Positions 42,738 through 55,700 of a DNA stretch of 64,000 nt are shown here, in pieces. Position numbers and translations under genes: made by a program. The stretch's first letter is position 1. Each line of letters opens with the position of its first letter. The stretch is taken from positions 325,967-389,966 of the forward strand of contig NW_011887300.1 in the NCBI RefSeq assembly GCF_000151315.2, given 5' to 3'. Source of the DNA: Capsaspora owczarzaki ATCC 30864 (taxonomy: Eukaryota; Opisthokonta; Filasterea). The notes beneath the pieces are model-generated. The model ran no database searches and was not told the origin of the DNA. It saw only the letters and a program-made list of their open reading frames with translations.

Positions 42738-45700
42738 ATGGTTAAGAAGGCCGTACCCTCGGCTGCTCCCGCTCCCACTCCTACTCCTGTGCGCACTACA
42801 AGAGCAACCAAGCCAAAGACTGGTGGCAGCATCAGTAGCACCGACGCAGTGGAAGACGATCGTGTGGTCGCGCCAATGGAGGCCGATCCACCCAAACCCA
42901 AGCGAGCTGCAGCCCGTGCTGCTGCCACTGCTGTCACTGCTGCCACTGCTGCTACATCAGCAGTACAAGTGGTTACTACTACTATTGCTGCTCCCCGAGG
43001 CAGGACCAGCAAGGCAGCCGCACCTGTCCCTGCCTCTTCAATCTCAGCGCCGCTCAGCAAGGTGCGGCTCCTGCCCAAGAGTTGTGAGACGTAATGCCAG
43101 TCCACTAACTCGTCACTGACATCTTGTTTGCTTCGTTTGTGATTCCTACTGTTTGATTTTTCGTATAACGCCAGACCGCTCAGAAAAAGGCCACTGCGCC
43201 AACCAACCAAGGATCTCAGACTGTGAGCTACAGTCTTCGTGCTCGCAAACCCATTCAGGTTGCAATTGCGCGTACTGGCAAGACGAGTTCAACTTCCAGT
43301 AGTGGCGCCCCCACGACCATCCGGAGCAAGCGTCGGGCTGCTGAAATGGCCGGGGAGAACACCTCAACATCCAAGAAGAACAAGAAGAAGGCTCGTCAAA
43401 CGGATGCTGACGATGCTGACGACGGCGACTACGAGGACTGCGACGACGACACTGCTGGCGACGGCGACGACAACCAGGACAGCAAGAAGCTCAGCAGGGA
43501 GGAAGCGATTGGTGAAGCACTCCTGCAAAACACCACACTGACTACACTCGAGTATGTACTTGTCGGCTTCTGCTAACTCCATGTTTGTTTGATGCCTTGA
43601 CTCACCGTATGGTTTCAGCTTGGGTTACCTTGTGGTTGACGATGCAAAAATGCAGCCGATTGCGGCCGCGTTAGCGCAAAACAAAACGCTGACAACACTC
43701 CGGTATGCGAAGCTGGATCCATTTGCCGATGCCATGGTCATGGCAGCTGTACAAAGCTCACTCGCTCACTACCTTGCTCTATGATAACAGGAATCGAAAT
43801 TACACTGACGCAGTGATTGCCGATGCACTGACGCAAAACACCACACTGACTGAACTCTCGTAAGTTGTTTTTTGCAATTTGCCCGTGTTGCTTTGTGCGA
43901 GGTGATTGGCTCACCATGTGACGACAGAGGTTACCTCGATGCCAATGGAGCGCGATCAATGGCAAAGGCACTGACGCAGAACGCCACGTTGACCACGCTC
44001 CAGTACGCACCAATTTCACATTTTGATTGCATTCGAGTTTACCATTGCAAATGCTCCGGTTTGTTTCGATGGCGTCGCTCATTGTGTGGTAACAGTGTGG
44101 ACTCGGGCAAATTCGGCCCGGCAGAAACAAACGCGATTGCCGCCGTCCTGAAGCAAAACTCGACACTGTCCACGCTCGTGTATGCTTCTTCCCTCTCATG
44201 CTGACCACTACCGTGTTGATTGCGAACATCAGTCTAACCATGTCTGTCTGTTGGGTCAGGGTGTTTGGTCCTCAGATTGGAGCCTTTGGAGCTCGAGCGA
44301 TTGGAAAAGCGCTGAAATCAAACACCACTTTGACTGCACTCCGGTAAGGATTCCACCACTCTCTTCCTCATCTGCTAGTTGCTTGTTCGTTGATAAGTTG
44401 AATCGAATATTGATTCTCATGTCATGGTCTCCAGCTTGCTCGGCAACGATATTGGCAGCGCTGGAGCGCAAGCGATCGGAGAGGCACTCAAGAGCAACTC
44501 GGCATTGACTACGCTTGTGTCAGTGCCATTCTCATGCTGAATCATTGCTTGAGGTCATGCGAGAAGCGCAGTGGTATGTGTTGCTCACTTCATTGTAATA
44601 GTTTGGATAAAAACGAGATTGGCGAAGCTGGCGGACTTGCGATCGCTGATGCTCTGGTGTGCAACAAGACGTTGACTACGCTTTCGTACGTTCTGCCGGA
44701 TGGATGTTGTGACTCTGGGTTCCACTGCTGCGTTGTTATGCCATCGCTGACATCAATTGCCACAGGCTTTATTGGTGTTCGATTGGAGATGCTGGAGTTG
44801 AAGCGATTGTTCACGCACTCGAGAAGAACACTACGTTGACCTCCCTCAAGTATGTTCTTTGCCTCTCGTTTTGATTGAATCCATGTCTGTAGCTATTTCG
44901 ATCGTCATGTCGCTCACTGCAATGCTCGCAGTTTGAACAACAATATCACTCTCGGTTGTGGCACGCAGGCGGCGCTACCACGGATGCTCTAAGTGAACAC
45001 GACGCTGACTGAGCTTGAGTACGTGACAGCTCCTATCTTTATCCCCCTACCCCAAACCAAAAGCAGAAAGAGGAAGAGAACGAAAATCGAGGCAATCACG
45101 GCTGCCTAATACCGCATGCTCACACGTTGATTATAGTCTGGGCGACAATAGATTGAACAGCGTTGGATTCCAAGCAATTGCAGAGGCGCTCGCGAAAAAT
45201 ACTTCTCTCACGACACTCTCGTACGAGTTTCCCTGTTCATATTGATGAATGTTGTGCTTTATTGTGGTATTCGATGGTATGACTCACCGTTTTGGAGTAG
45301 GCTTGCGCGTAACTTCCTGGAATTAGTCGACGCGCAGGCGATTGCAGCAGCACTCAAAAGCAACACCACACTGACCACACTCATGTATGTTTGCAATCTG
45401 TCATGCCGGTTCGACGCTATCACTCTTGATTGTCGGGGTGCTTTGAAATTCTCACTGCTTGAACAGTCTGGATCACAGTCGATTTGGTGATGCCGGTGCG
45501 CAGGCCATTGCGGATGCTCTTCGGCAGAACAAGACGCTTACGTGTCTGCAGTAAGTTTTTCTGCCGCACATTGGTCCATTTCTGTCTGCAAAGGCCAAAT
45601 ATTAACCTTGCTTGTATTGCTTGTCACGTGTCAAGTCTCGAGCATTGCAGGATTGGCACTGCTGGACTCCAAGCGATCAGTGGAGCACTCACGCAGAACA

Positions 45701-48628
45701 ACACGCTGACCACGCTCAAGTATGTTTGGGAATGCTGTTGTAGAGAGCGAAGCTATATTCTGGTGATTCATTTTCTTACCACTTGAAAACAGTCTTTCAA
45801 TGAATCCGATTCCCGATGTTGGTGCCAACAGCATTGCCGAAATGCTGAAGTCGAACACCAGTTTGACCACTCTCGAGTACGTTCTATGCTCCTGTTGCTG
45901 TGGAGCTGGTTGTTGCTGCATTACTCACGGTCAGCCAACAGTCTGAGTTGCAGTCAACTTCGTTTTAAAGTGCACGAGATTGCCGAAGCTCTCAAGCAGA
46001 ACACGGCGCTGACGACACTCGAGTAAGGGTTTCGAACACCTTTCTGTCACTCCCAAACACTCGTTTATTGTTCTATTCCTTACGGCTTTGCGCATTCAGT
46101 GTATCTCGCAATGTTATTGGCGCTGTTGGAGCGCAGATCATTTCCGAGGCTCTGAAGCAGAACAAGACTCTGACCACGCTCCGGTACGTGCCTTGCTCGT
46201 TGCTCAATGTCACACCTGAGGGCGGACGTCCTACTTGGTGGTATTCTTACATAACACGTGGTTGCAGTCTGAATGAAAATCACATTGGCGCTCCTGGGGT
46301 GAAAGCTATTGCCGAGGCGCTCAAAGTGAACACCGCGCTGACCACGCTCGAGTATGTTCAATCTTCCGCGGTGATTGGTGTCATGCCTCACTGGAATCAC
46401 TTTGCTTGTTATGTGGGAGCAGGCTGGATGGCAATTCCATTGGTGATGCTGAGACGCAGGCAATTGCACCCGCGCTTGTTCAGAACACGACTCTAACCTC
46501 GCTCAAGTATGTACCGACTTTCATGCCGCTTTGTCTCGATGCTTGATTCACTGAAACTGACACTTTTGGTGGGATTAGACTAGGGAACGACGTGCTTGGC
46601 AAAGCTGGAGCTCACGCGATTGCCAAATCGCTGAAGCAAAACTCCAAGCTCGCCTCCCTCAAGTAAGGTCAACATTCATTGTGTTGTTTGCTGCTCTGAA
46701 CGTGATAGCGACTGCTGATTACTGATTCTGGTTTGATTGTTCGTGTTCTTCACCGTGATGACATCACAGGCTGTCGGCTAGCTTTGTTGCCTGTGCAGTG
46801 CAAACAATCGCAGCCGCACTCAAACACAACACTACGCTGACCACGCTCGAGTAGGTTCCACTCCCTCGTATTGACCAATTTCTCACTCGTGCGCATAAAA
46901 TGATTCTTTCTGACGCGGCTCTCGGCATGGTTACAGATTACGTGTGACGAAGAATCGCGACCTTGACTTTGAGGAATATTCAAACTCATTGACCACAGAG
47001 CGGTATGTTGTCCTGCAGTTGACATTAACTCTGAAGTGGCCAAAGGTGGTCGCTCACGCAACTTGTCACCGTGTGGTCACAGTCTGCTGTCGCAGGTGCG
47101 TAATCTCGGATTGGACGCCATTAATCATGCCGTGACGCGGGTTTCCAGGCTTTAGTATGTTTCTCCTGTTGTTCCCCCTTCTATGACGACGACGCATGTG
47201 ATGCTTCTTTCGATGGAGTGACTCAGTTTATGCGGACAGCTTGCGTGAGAACATTGTTGACTCCGCTGGAGTGCAAGTGATTCAAGAGGTTCTGAGTTTG
47301 ACCAAGCCAAGCAAGCTTGAGTAGGTTCTCCTGCTCGGTTGGTGTTGTGACTTTCATTGCAACTCACATTGATTGTTGTTCACGACACTGTTTAGGATTC
47401 GCTTTGGCATGAACGACTTTGGAGCGCAAGTGCTTGCAACATCACTCAAGCAGAACTCTTGGATGACCGAGCTTAAGTTTGTTTCTTTCGCGCTGATGTT
47501 CTTTGTTCTGAGGGAGGAGGGGTGGGGTGGCGGGGTGGTGTCGGTGGTCGATCGGATTGAGTTTTACCGTGTGACAACAGTCTGCGTTCCAGTCAGGTTG
47601 GAGCGATTGGAGCCCAAGCGATTGCAGAAGCGCTGACGCAGAACACCAAGCTCGCTATACTCAAGTATGTTGTCTTTCTATCGCTTTCGTGCCATATTGT
47701 CGTTCTCGGCGTTGTCATCTAATGGCTGTTCGACCATGTCGGGGGTTTTCATTCACCACATGATTCTAGTCTGAGTTCCACTCAGCTCGGAGATGCAGGA
47801 GCGGAGGCGATTTCCAAGGCACTCAGGGTGAACACGACACTGACGACGTTAAAGTACGAAAGGACCTTTTCTGCCCTTGCCCTTTTGATGCACTGCGTTG
47901 ATGATACTCACACTTTGAACAGCTTGAGCTCCTGTTTGATTGGTAGCGCAGGAGCGCAGGCGCTGGCGGAGGAACTGAAGCACAACGTGGGATTGACTTC
48001 GTTCGAGTAGGTTTTCGTTCGCTTGCTACCCTTCATGCTGAGCATGTCGGTTGATGAACAGTGATAGCGGTACTTACCTTTTGAGAGCAGCCTGTCCCGC
48101 AATTCTATCGGCGATAGTGGTGCAAATGCGATGGCGGCAGTGATTTCGCAGAACACAACACTGACAACCCTCGAGTATGTTCCTCGCACTTTACTGCTGC
48201 TTCGTGTCGCACTGGTAATTGAACAAGCTGCATGTTACTCACTGCATTGTACACAGTCTCGGAAAGAATCATATTGGCGATGCTGGCGCTGAAAGGTTGG
48301 CAGAAGCGCTCCTGCGGAATACCACGCTCAAGGGGCTCAGGTATAGAACCAGATTGAGATCAACAATGAATGTGTGTACGTGCTGCTCTGCAGTGCTTTT
48401 GCTCACTCGCATGTAAACAGTTTGTGGTATAACGAAATGAGCGAAGCAGGACAGCGAGTGATGGCAGCAGCACGCAGCCAGAGTTCTGCACTTGTCTCGC
48501 TCAAGTATGGGTCCCCTTTCTCTGATGCTGATACTGTCGTGTATGCACGTGGTACTTACTGTTGTTTGATGGCATGGCCTGGCTTTCTCACTTGGAACAG
48601 CTTGAGCGAGAATCAACCGCCGAACTAA
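42738..48628 (+). CDS. Ribonuclease-inhibitor-type LRR protein, one repeat per exon, 33 exons
   Basis: Exon 1 is 42738-43061 and exon 2 is 43175-43551. They encode an Ala/Pro/Thr-rich, Lys/Arg-containing N-terminus ('PKPKRAAARAA', 'RSKRRAAEM') and an acidic stretch, then the first repeat. Exons 3-32 lie between 43619 and 48504, and most are exactly 84 bases. Each encodes one 28-residue RI-like repeat of the type 'L..N.IG..GA.AIAEAL..NTTLTTL', with every intron in phase 2. Exon 33 (48601-48628) adds 9 residues and the stop. The full model is 1061 residues. Exon 11 (44932-45018) has an in-frame TAA; because it is symmetric, skipping it keeps the frame (1032 residues). Exons 23-25 are degenerate. 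The N-terminal basic clusters suggest a nuclear location (inference). It resembles NLRC3/RNH1/RanGAP-type LRR scaffolds but has no NACHT domain. Confidence 0.82.
44932..45018 (+). pseudogene. LRR exon 11 carrying an in-frame stop codon
   Basis: The exon has normal splice signals (CGCAG acceptor, GTACGT donor) and an 87-base length that fits the series. Read in the phase of its neighbours it gives TAA where Lys/Ser/Gln normally follows the Ala-Leu pair, just before 'VNTTLTEL'. No alternative acceptor or donor inside it restores the frame. It is either skipped, a sequencing error, or a lesion that truncates the protein to about one third. Confidence 0.7.
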
Positions 48629-48999
48629 CCAGAGAACGCTCTCTTCCCTTTCTCTGGTGGTCTGTTGCTGTGTTTTCTTCTGATGATGGCTTTTGCTCAC
48701 TTCAAGGTAGCCGTTGTGTTTGAATTCGGGTAGTTTGGTGGTTTTTGTTTCTGGTTGTTTGTTTTTTAAACTTGCATGGCTTGTTGTAGTAAATGTGCTT
48801 TTGAGTGTCAACCTTTCCATCATGAAACAACAAGCGATCTTAATTCGTAGTACAGTTGATTACGCACCATGCACCTCTACACACACTCAGAGTGCAATCA
48901 AATCTGCCAACACTTTTGGAATTCGTTTTTTTTTTTTTTTTTTTTCTTTTTATTTTTCCATTTTTTTTTTTTTTTTTCAGTTTCAATTCGACTCGACAA
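48629..48999. other. Intergenic region upstream of MVP
   Basis: 370 bases with two T tracts at about 48927-48945 and 48959-48977, the second ending in a CAG that could be a 5' UTR splice acceptor just upstream of the MVP ATG. No coding exon seen. Confidence 0.55.
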
Positions 49000-49175
49000 A
49001 TGAGCGTTCCTCGTCCTCCACCGATGCCTGGCTCGCCCGCTGGCTCCATCCGCAAGACCGAAGAAGGCACCTCGATTGTGCACATTCCGCCCGTGCACTT
49101 TGCACACGTCCTCGATGTGGTACGGCGACTCGATGTTCACCGTTCAATGGATGGATTACCATGCAAACGCATTTC

Positions 49176-49207
<32 letters not shown>

Positions 49208-49618
49208 CGACGTTCCGTTGCGCGCGTTGTCCGTCTTCTTTCAGCCGCCGCCACCGCTGCTGCTGCTGCTGCTGCTGCTGCTTGCTGGTCGGATAGTGGG
49301 CTTGTAACCCTCTTCAGTGTGACTGCTGCACACCTGGCTGCGCAGCGCTATGAGCGACTTGTGCTCCCAAAAACAGCGCGAGCAGATCGAACTCTGCCCA
49401 AAGTTGGGTTTTTTGTTTCGTCAGATCGACAACAACACCCTCCTTCCATCATTTGCGCCTTTCCATGAGCGAGACGCACACCAATGTTACTCCATTCTGT
49501 GTGTGTGTGTGTGTGTGAAATCCATTCGTTGACTTTGACCCTCGATGCGAAACAATCGACAAAGTACAAAAGTACAACAAAAAATTCGTCATTCTTTGAA
49601 TGGTGAAGTCAGCAAAAA

Positions 49619-49650
<32 letters not shown>

Positions 49651-52617
49651 AAACCAAAAAAAAAAAAAAAATCAAACAAATCTTTCAATCGTTTCAAGCT
49701 GTTTGTTTTTTGTTGTTGTGATTATTCAGCATTTCTGCGAAACTGAAAATTCGCGTCTCAATTTTTTTTTTCGTAGAATGAAAGATTGCGACACTTGAAT
49801 GACAACCCAAAAATTCTTGAAAGAAAAAAAAAATCACCCTTTCTCAACATTTGTTTCTGCTTGTTTTGTTTTTGACAGAACACAAACATCACCGGCCTGG
49901 TCACTGGTCCGACCACGCTCGTCCTGCAGACGCACGAGGAATTGGTGCTGGGTCCGATGCCGCTCATCATCATTCCCCCACGACACTACTGCATCATCCG
50001 TGATCCCGTCGACTATTCCACGGTCGTCTTTACAAAGGGCGGATTTGGTGCTGCTCAGAAACCCGCCGCCGCTGCTCCTGCCACTGCTCCTCCTGGTCCT
50101 TCCGCTACTGCACCTCCTGTCTCCCGTGACGAGTCGCCCATCCTCGTCGGCAGCGTCGCCACCTCGCGCACCGCCCCCATGAAGCAACGCATTGGCGCGC
50201 GCTCCATCCGCCTGCACGGCCGCCCCTTCCCCCTCTTCCCCGGCGAAGACATGTTTGAGGGCTTGAAGGCCATCAAGCTGCTTCCTGTCGTCCCCGTCAA
50301 CTCTGCCATCGCGCTGCAGGCGATTGCCGATTTCGACGACACAGAGTCCGTCCCCGGCAAGGTGATTCACCGCCAGGCTGGCGACGAGTGGCACCTGCGT
50401 GGCCCGCGCACGTACATTCCGCACGCGGACGTGCAAGTCACAGCCACGATCCAGCCCACCCTGATCAAGGAAGGCCACGCCATCCGCCTGCGTGCCAAGC
50501 GCGACTGCCTCGACGGCTTCTCCGGCAAGGCGCGCGTCACGGGCGAGGAGTGGCTCGTCCGCACGCCTGGCGCGTACGTGCTCACCGCGGACGAGGCCTT
50601 TGTCCAGGAAATTGCCGCCACCACGCTCACCGCCAAGATTGGGCTGCACCTCCAAGCGGTCGAGACCTTCACCGACTTTAAGGGCATCCAGCGCCTGGCT
50701 GGCGACGAGTGGCTGCTCACCTTGGCCGACACCGAGTCGTACATTCCCGACGTGACGGAGCGCATCATCAAGCAGGTCGACAAGATTGTCCTGGGCCCGC
50801 TCAACTATTGCGTTGTGCTCAACCCGCACGACCCCAAGACTGGCCGACCCCAGTGGGGCCGTCGCGACGTGCGCAAGGGCGTTTTGTCCTTCTTCCTCCA
50901 CCCTGGCGAAGAGCTCGACGGCAAGGGCGTCACGAACGCCTACGTGCTGGCCGACGACGAGGCGGTAGTCGTCTCTGCCATTGAGAGCTTTGCAGACACT
51001 CGCAACGGCGTTGCGCTCCAGCGCGCGCCTGGCGAACAGTGGATGGTGCGCGGCCCCGTCGAGTTCATCCCTTCGCGCGAGGAGTCTGTTGTCGCTCGTC
51101 GCAAGGCCATTCCGCTGGACATGAACGAGGGCATCTACATTCAAGACCTGCAGACGGGCACGGTGCGCGCAGTGATGGGCCCAACGTCCTACCTGCTCCG
51201 CGCATCAGAGCAGCTGTGGGAGAAGGATTTGACCTCCGAGGTCGAGCAGCTCCTCAAGGCAGGCGGCGGCATTGGCGACGAGGATGTGCGCAAGATTGCC
51301 TACTTTGACGGCAATGCGGCCTCCGACAAGCCGCGCGACAAGACGCGCGTCGTGACCTTCCGCATCCCGCACAACACGGCCGTCCAGCTGCACGACTACC
51401 AGCTGCGCACTGCCCGCATCTTGTACGGGCCCGACCTTGTGCTGCTTGGCCCGCACGAAAACTTTACCGTTCTGCGGTTGAGCGCAGGCAAGCCCAAGCG
51501 CGCTGGCGCATTGCGCAGCGTGGCGCTGATGCTCGGCCCGGATTTCACCACGGACATTATCACGGTCGAGACGGCCGACCACGCGCGTCTCATCCTGACG
51601 ATCGCCTTCAACAACTACTTTGACATTAATCGCTCCACCGAGGAATCCAAGGCCAAGATCTTTTGCGTGCCCGACTTTATCGGTTTTGCCTGCAAGAACA
51701 TTGGCAGCCGCATCCGCGAGCGAGTGGCCCACACGACGTTCGACGAGTTTCACCGCTTCTCGGCGCGCATCATCCAAGAGGCAGTGTTTGGCGTCGGTGC
51801 CAACGGCGAGCAGAACACTGAGCTGCGCTTTGAGGCCAATGGCCTGGTGGTGACCAACATTGATGTCCAGAGCATTGAGCCTTCCGATCAGCAGATGCGC
51901 GACTCGCTCCAAAAGTCCGTCCAAATGGCCATCGAGATTGCCACGCGCTCCATCGAGGCGTCTTCTCGCCATGACGCCGAGAACGAGGAGCAGCAGGCTC
52001 GCGGCCACCTCGAGACCCAGAAGATTCGCAACCAGATTGAGGCCGAGAAGACCCAGTGCAAGCTCTTTGAGATTCGCGCCTTCAACAGCGCAATCGAGTC
52101 GACAGGTCAAGCGAAGGCCGAGGCTGAGGTGAGTAGAAGTGAAGGTTTTTTTGTTGTGTTTGCCTTCTCTGTTCAGCGTCCCTCACTTGTTTTTTTTGTT
52201 TCACTTTTTTTTTCGTTTGCCCCGACCTGACAGGCCCAAGCAGAGCGCCTGGCCATCGAGGGTCAGTCTGCTATCGTGCTCGCCGAGCTGCGAGCGGAAG
52301 CTGCCCGTCTCGAAACCGACACTGAGCTGCTCAACCTGACGCAGGCGCGCAACGCAGAGCTCCACTTTATCCGAGAACAGACCAAGCTCGAATTGGCCAA
52401 GATGCGCGCACTGAGTGAGATCAACAAGGCAAAGGTCTCGCGCACCGTCGGCGCCCTCGGCCACGGCACGATTCTGGCCATGGCCAACGCCGAGCACAGC
52501 CAGAAGGTCCGCCTGCTGCAGGCCCTCAACCTCAAGTCGACTGTCTTTACGGACGGCAACTCGCCAATCAACCTGTTCAACACGGCCAATGGCCTGATTG
52601 GAGGCAACGGCCAGTAA
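49000..52617 (+). CDS. MVP: Major vault protein
   Basis: Three coding exons, 49000-49119, 49879-52128 and 52234-52617, all joined in phase 0, give 917 residues (animal MVP about 890). The N-terminus 'IVHIPPVHFAHVLDV' is the first strand of repeat 1. Successive vault repeats carry 'AGDEWHLRGPRTYIP', 'GEEWLVRTPGAYV', 'AGDEWLLTLADTESYIPD' and 'PGEQWMVRGPVEFIPS'. The shoulder domain ('LGPDFTTDIITVETADHARL') and the long cap helix (from about residue 660, 'QKIRNQIEAEKTQ', 'VRLLQALNLKSTVFTDG', 'PINLFNTANGL') follow. A 30-residue Ala/Pro insertion lies at about residues 97-125. MVP copies assemble into the cytoplasmic vault shell. Intron 1 is unusually long (759 bases) and full of homopolymers. Confidence 0.97.
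49177..49206. repeat. poly(A) tract in MVP intron 1
   Basis: About 30 A in a row, followed in the same intron by a (CTG)n tract near 49258-49285, a (TG)n run near 49499-49518, and two more A tracts near 49630-49672. Confidence 0.85.
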
Positions 52618-52752
52618 CCAAAAAAAAAAAAAAAAAAAACTTGAGTGTCAATGTGATTGGTGTTTTTTGCTGCAAGTTCAACAATGTATGTCATATAATT
52701 CGGTTTTGATGACCATTTCATCCATGGAGTCCAACAACACTTGTATTTGTAT

Positions 52753-55700
52753 TCAAGTATTGGGCGGTGGAGGCAAGGTGAGAAGACGCATGCACTCGTG
52801 GCGGCCCGTTTGCGTGGAAAGATCAAACAGAGCAACAATGCGCTGCGTCTCGCCATGTCTCCGAAGCGCATTCGCGATGCGGGCCGTCGGTGTGACACAT
52901 GCAGAAAGCAGCCCTTGGAGCTGGCAAGCACGGCGAAGATAGCACAGAGCAAACAGCTGCGGGAATGCCAACGGGCCCGAGAGACAATCAAACACGACGG
53001 CAGTGAACGAACTGAGGGCTTTGAGCAGCACGGGGTTTTCGGGACTTGTCGCGGTGGTATAATGCGCCGTGAATTGCTGCGCGGAAAGCGCTTGCAGCGC
53101 CTCGCGTCTGGACTCTACGGGAATCGAAAGCGGTGCTCGAAGCAGAGCGAGCAACTCGTCCGACAGCTGCGCTCGTGGCGTCCGCGAGGTCAAGCGGAGA
53201 CCCATCGCCGCCAATCGGAAGCAAATCTCGGCCAGTGCGCGAGCCGCCGAGCGGGTGGGTATTGCTGAAATGAATTCGACAACAATCTGGCCGAAGAAGA
53301 CTTGCGCGATTTGCTGAATGTCATCCACCGCAAGGCAGCTCGAGACAAATACGTCCACTGCGGGGGAGAGGACGAGATTGGGGCAGCAGACATCATTCAG
53401 TCACTAGTTGTGTGATTGCACGCATAATTTCTCGCAAAGATCAACCTACCGGATGGAGCGACATACGCAATTTCCCGAACAGCAAAAGCCTCCTGTGAAA
53501 TGGAAAAAAAACCGATCTCAATGTGAGTACACAATCCGGCCAGCCAACACAGACCCGACATACCTTTAACAAGGCGGAGAGAAAGTTTCGAGCACCAACT
53601 AATCGGTGGTGCTGTCGCAAAGTGTCGATGAAAAGTCGAGACACTGCATCACAGCTCGCAATCGAAGCGCGCATTTGTCTGAGCACTTCGTCAGCGGTGG
53701 TTGTCATAGAGGACTTGTGCTGCGGCAGCACGATGGGTAGTACTAGCGAGCGACAGAAAAAAAGGACACTCTGTGAGCACGTGAATCAGCCAGCAACAGT
53801 GAAAACGAAACGATGCACATACCTTCGCAAACAGAAACGACCGGTCGCCACAACGGCTCAAAGGAACGCGTCGAGCGCAGCACGGCTCGGCACTTGCAGA
53901 ACTCGTACGACAAAGGCAGCGCTAGCGTTGCAAAATGTGGACGTAGCGGCACCAATGTGGGATTGAGAGTTGTAGCATCGGCATGGACCATGCCGGCCAT
54001 GTCAAAGTCGTCGTGAATGTGCTCCGAATGGTGAACTTCTGGTCCTACAAACACGATGAGCATCACTTCGAGCAAAACTGCGACCGAGAGCGACGTGTCC
54101 TCAAAGTGGGAGGTTCTGTGTGCAAGGAAAAGATGAGAACAAACATTTTGAAACGCAGCAGGGTTTGAGTTCAAGCGAGATTGCACGCGTACCGCCAACG
54201 GGTCTTGGCCTCGCCTCCAATCGAATCGCGCGCGTCTTGCATCAACACCAAGCTCGGTCCAAGCAAGCAGCTTGGAATAGCGCTCATCAATACCACCAAC
54301 CCCTTGCGTAGCTGTTCGAATGACAAGGCGCCAGCCGCCACGGCTGCTGTGGCTTCTCGAAGCAAGCGAGGCGCAAGGTTGAGCGTCACCTCGGCGAAAG
54401 TGGAGGATCTGAAGGCATTGTGTGAGTGGGTTTGTTGAAACGTGACATTGTTTGAAACATTTATGCTTACTCGAGAGCTTGGCTGAGCGCGTCAGAGCGG
54501 TGCTCAATAAAGACGGCCTCCAAGCATCGTTCCAGCACCAAGTCTTCCACTTCGGGAGGAGAGATTCGATCCCACCAGTGTCTCGACCACTGCGCGAAAA
54601 ATGAGGGCTGATCTTGTAGATTTGGACATGTCTGTGTGAAAAAAAGCTCATTGAGGTGAATGCATTCCAACGGATGAATATTATTGAGTACGAAGCTGGT
54701 TTTCTTACTGTAACAAGGTACCGCAGCTCCCAGTTGGCGAGCAAACAGAGAGAAACATCAAACATGGGTAGCCACTCAAAGTCTGCGAATTGAGAGTGAG
54801 AAAACAACGTTGCACACTGACATTTTGTGTGTTCGAAGCTACATACTGTTCTGAAGCGCCAGAGAGTCGTTCAGCCGCACTATGGATGAAACAAGCTCGG
54901 AGAAACGCCCAGCGGCAATCAATGCGGTGGAAAGATCAACGGAGGAAAATGCGGGCAGAGATGCTTCCAGCAATTTAGGATTGTGCTCTTGCAACGAGAG
55001 CGTCACCTAGAACGGACAAAAATGAGGAATCGTCGCGTGGAATTGCGTTCATACTGGAACGAGAGAACGTACCCTCAAAACAAGGTCGGCGAGCAGCTCA
55101 GTGACCGCAATTGGCCAAAATCGAGCTTGTTGACAGAGCGTCCTCAAGATAGCTGTTGCGAATTCAGGGGCCTCTTCGGTGGCCGAAAGAATCGCAGCAA
55201 ACAAGTGATCAATCTCCTACAGGATCCAGAACAGCAACAAAAAAAAAAGATGTCAAAGACAAAAATCAAAAGAAACGACTCGCACAACGCATCTTTGGAA
55301 ATACCTCCTGCGTGCTCGGCCAGGACAAGGCACTGCCGTTCTGACCATCGCGAATTTGAGAAAGAAACACTTCAGCGCTTTCAGATTGTGGCGGGTGCGC
55401 GAGAGTCGGGAATTTGGACGAGACTTCTTGTGGATCAAGCAGGCCAAGGCCGCACAATGTGTGACTCAAGGTTTCAAGAGCACTAAAACTGTCATCCCAC
55501 AAAAACCAGAGAGTGAGTGCGCGATCAAAACGATTCGACAGTCGGTACCACTGTTGACATACCCCAGATTTGACTGAAACCAATCGTCAAAACTGTAAAC
55601 GGTAGCTAGTTGTGTGAATGCAGACATCAAGGGATTCTGGTAGCCTCGAGATGGCTGTTTCTAGTTGAAATATAGCCAAACCACCCACGTTAATGCACGG

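Noticed and set aside
44249-44343. Possible early end of the LRR gene around exon 7
   Set aside because: With the acceptor at 44259 the exon reads through as a normal 28-residue repeat in phase, so there is no break here.
50055-51144. Several long minus-strand frames opposite MVP
   Set aside because: They are antisense shadows of a GC-rich, highly expressed-type coding region; MVP homology fixes the strand.
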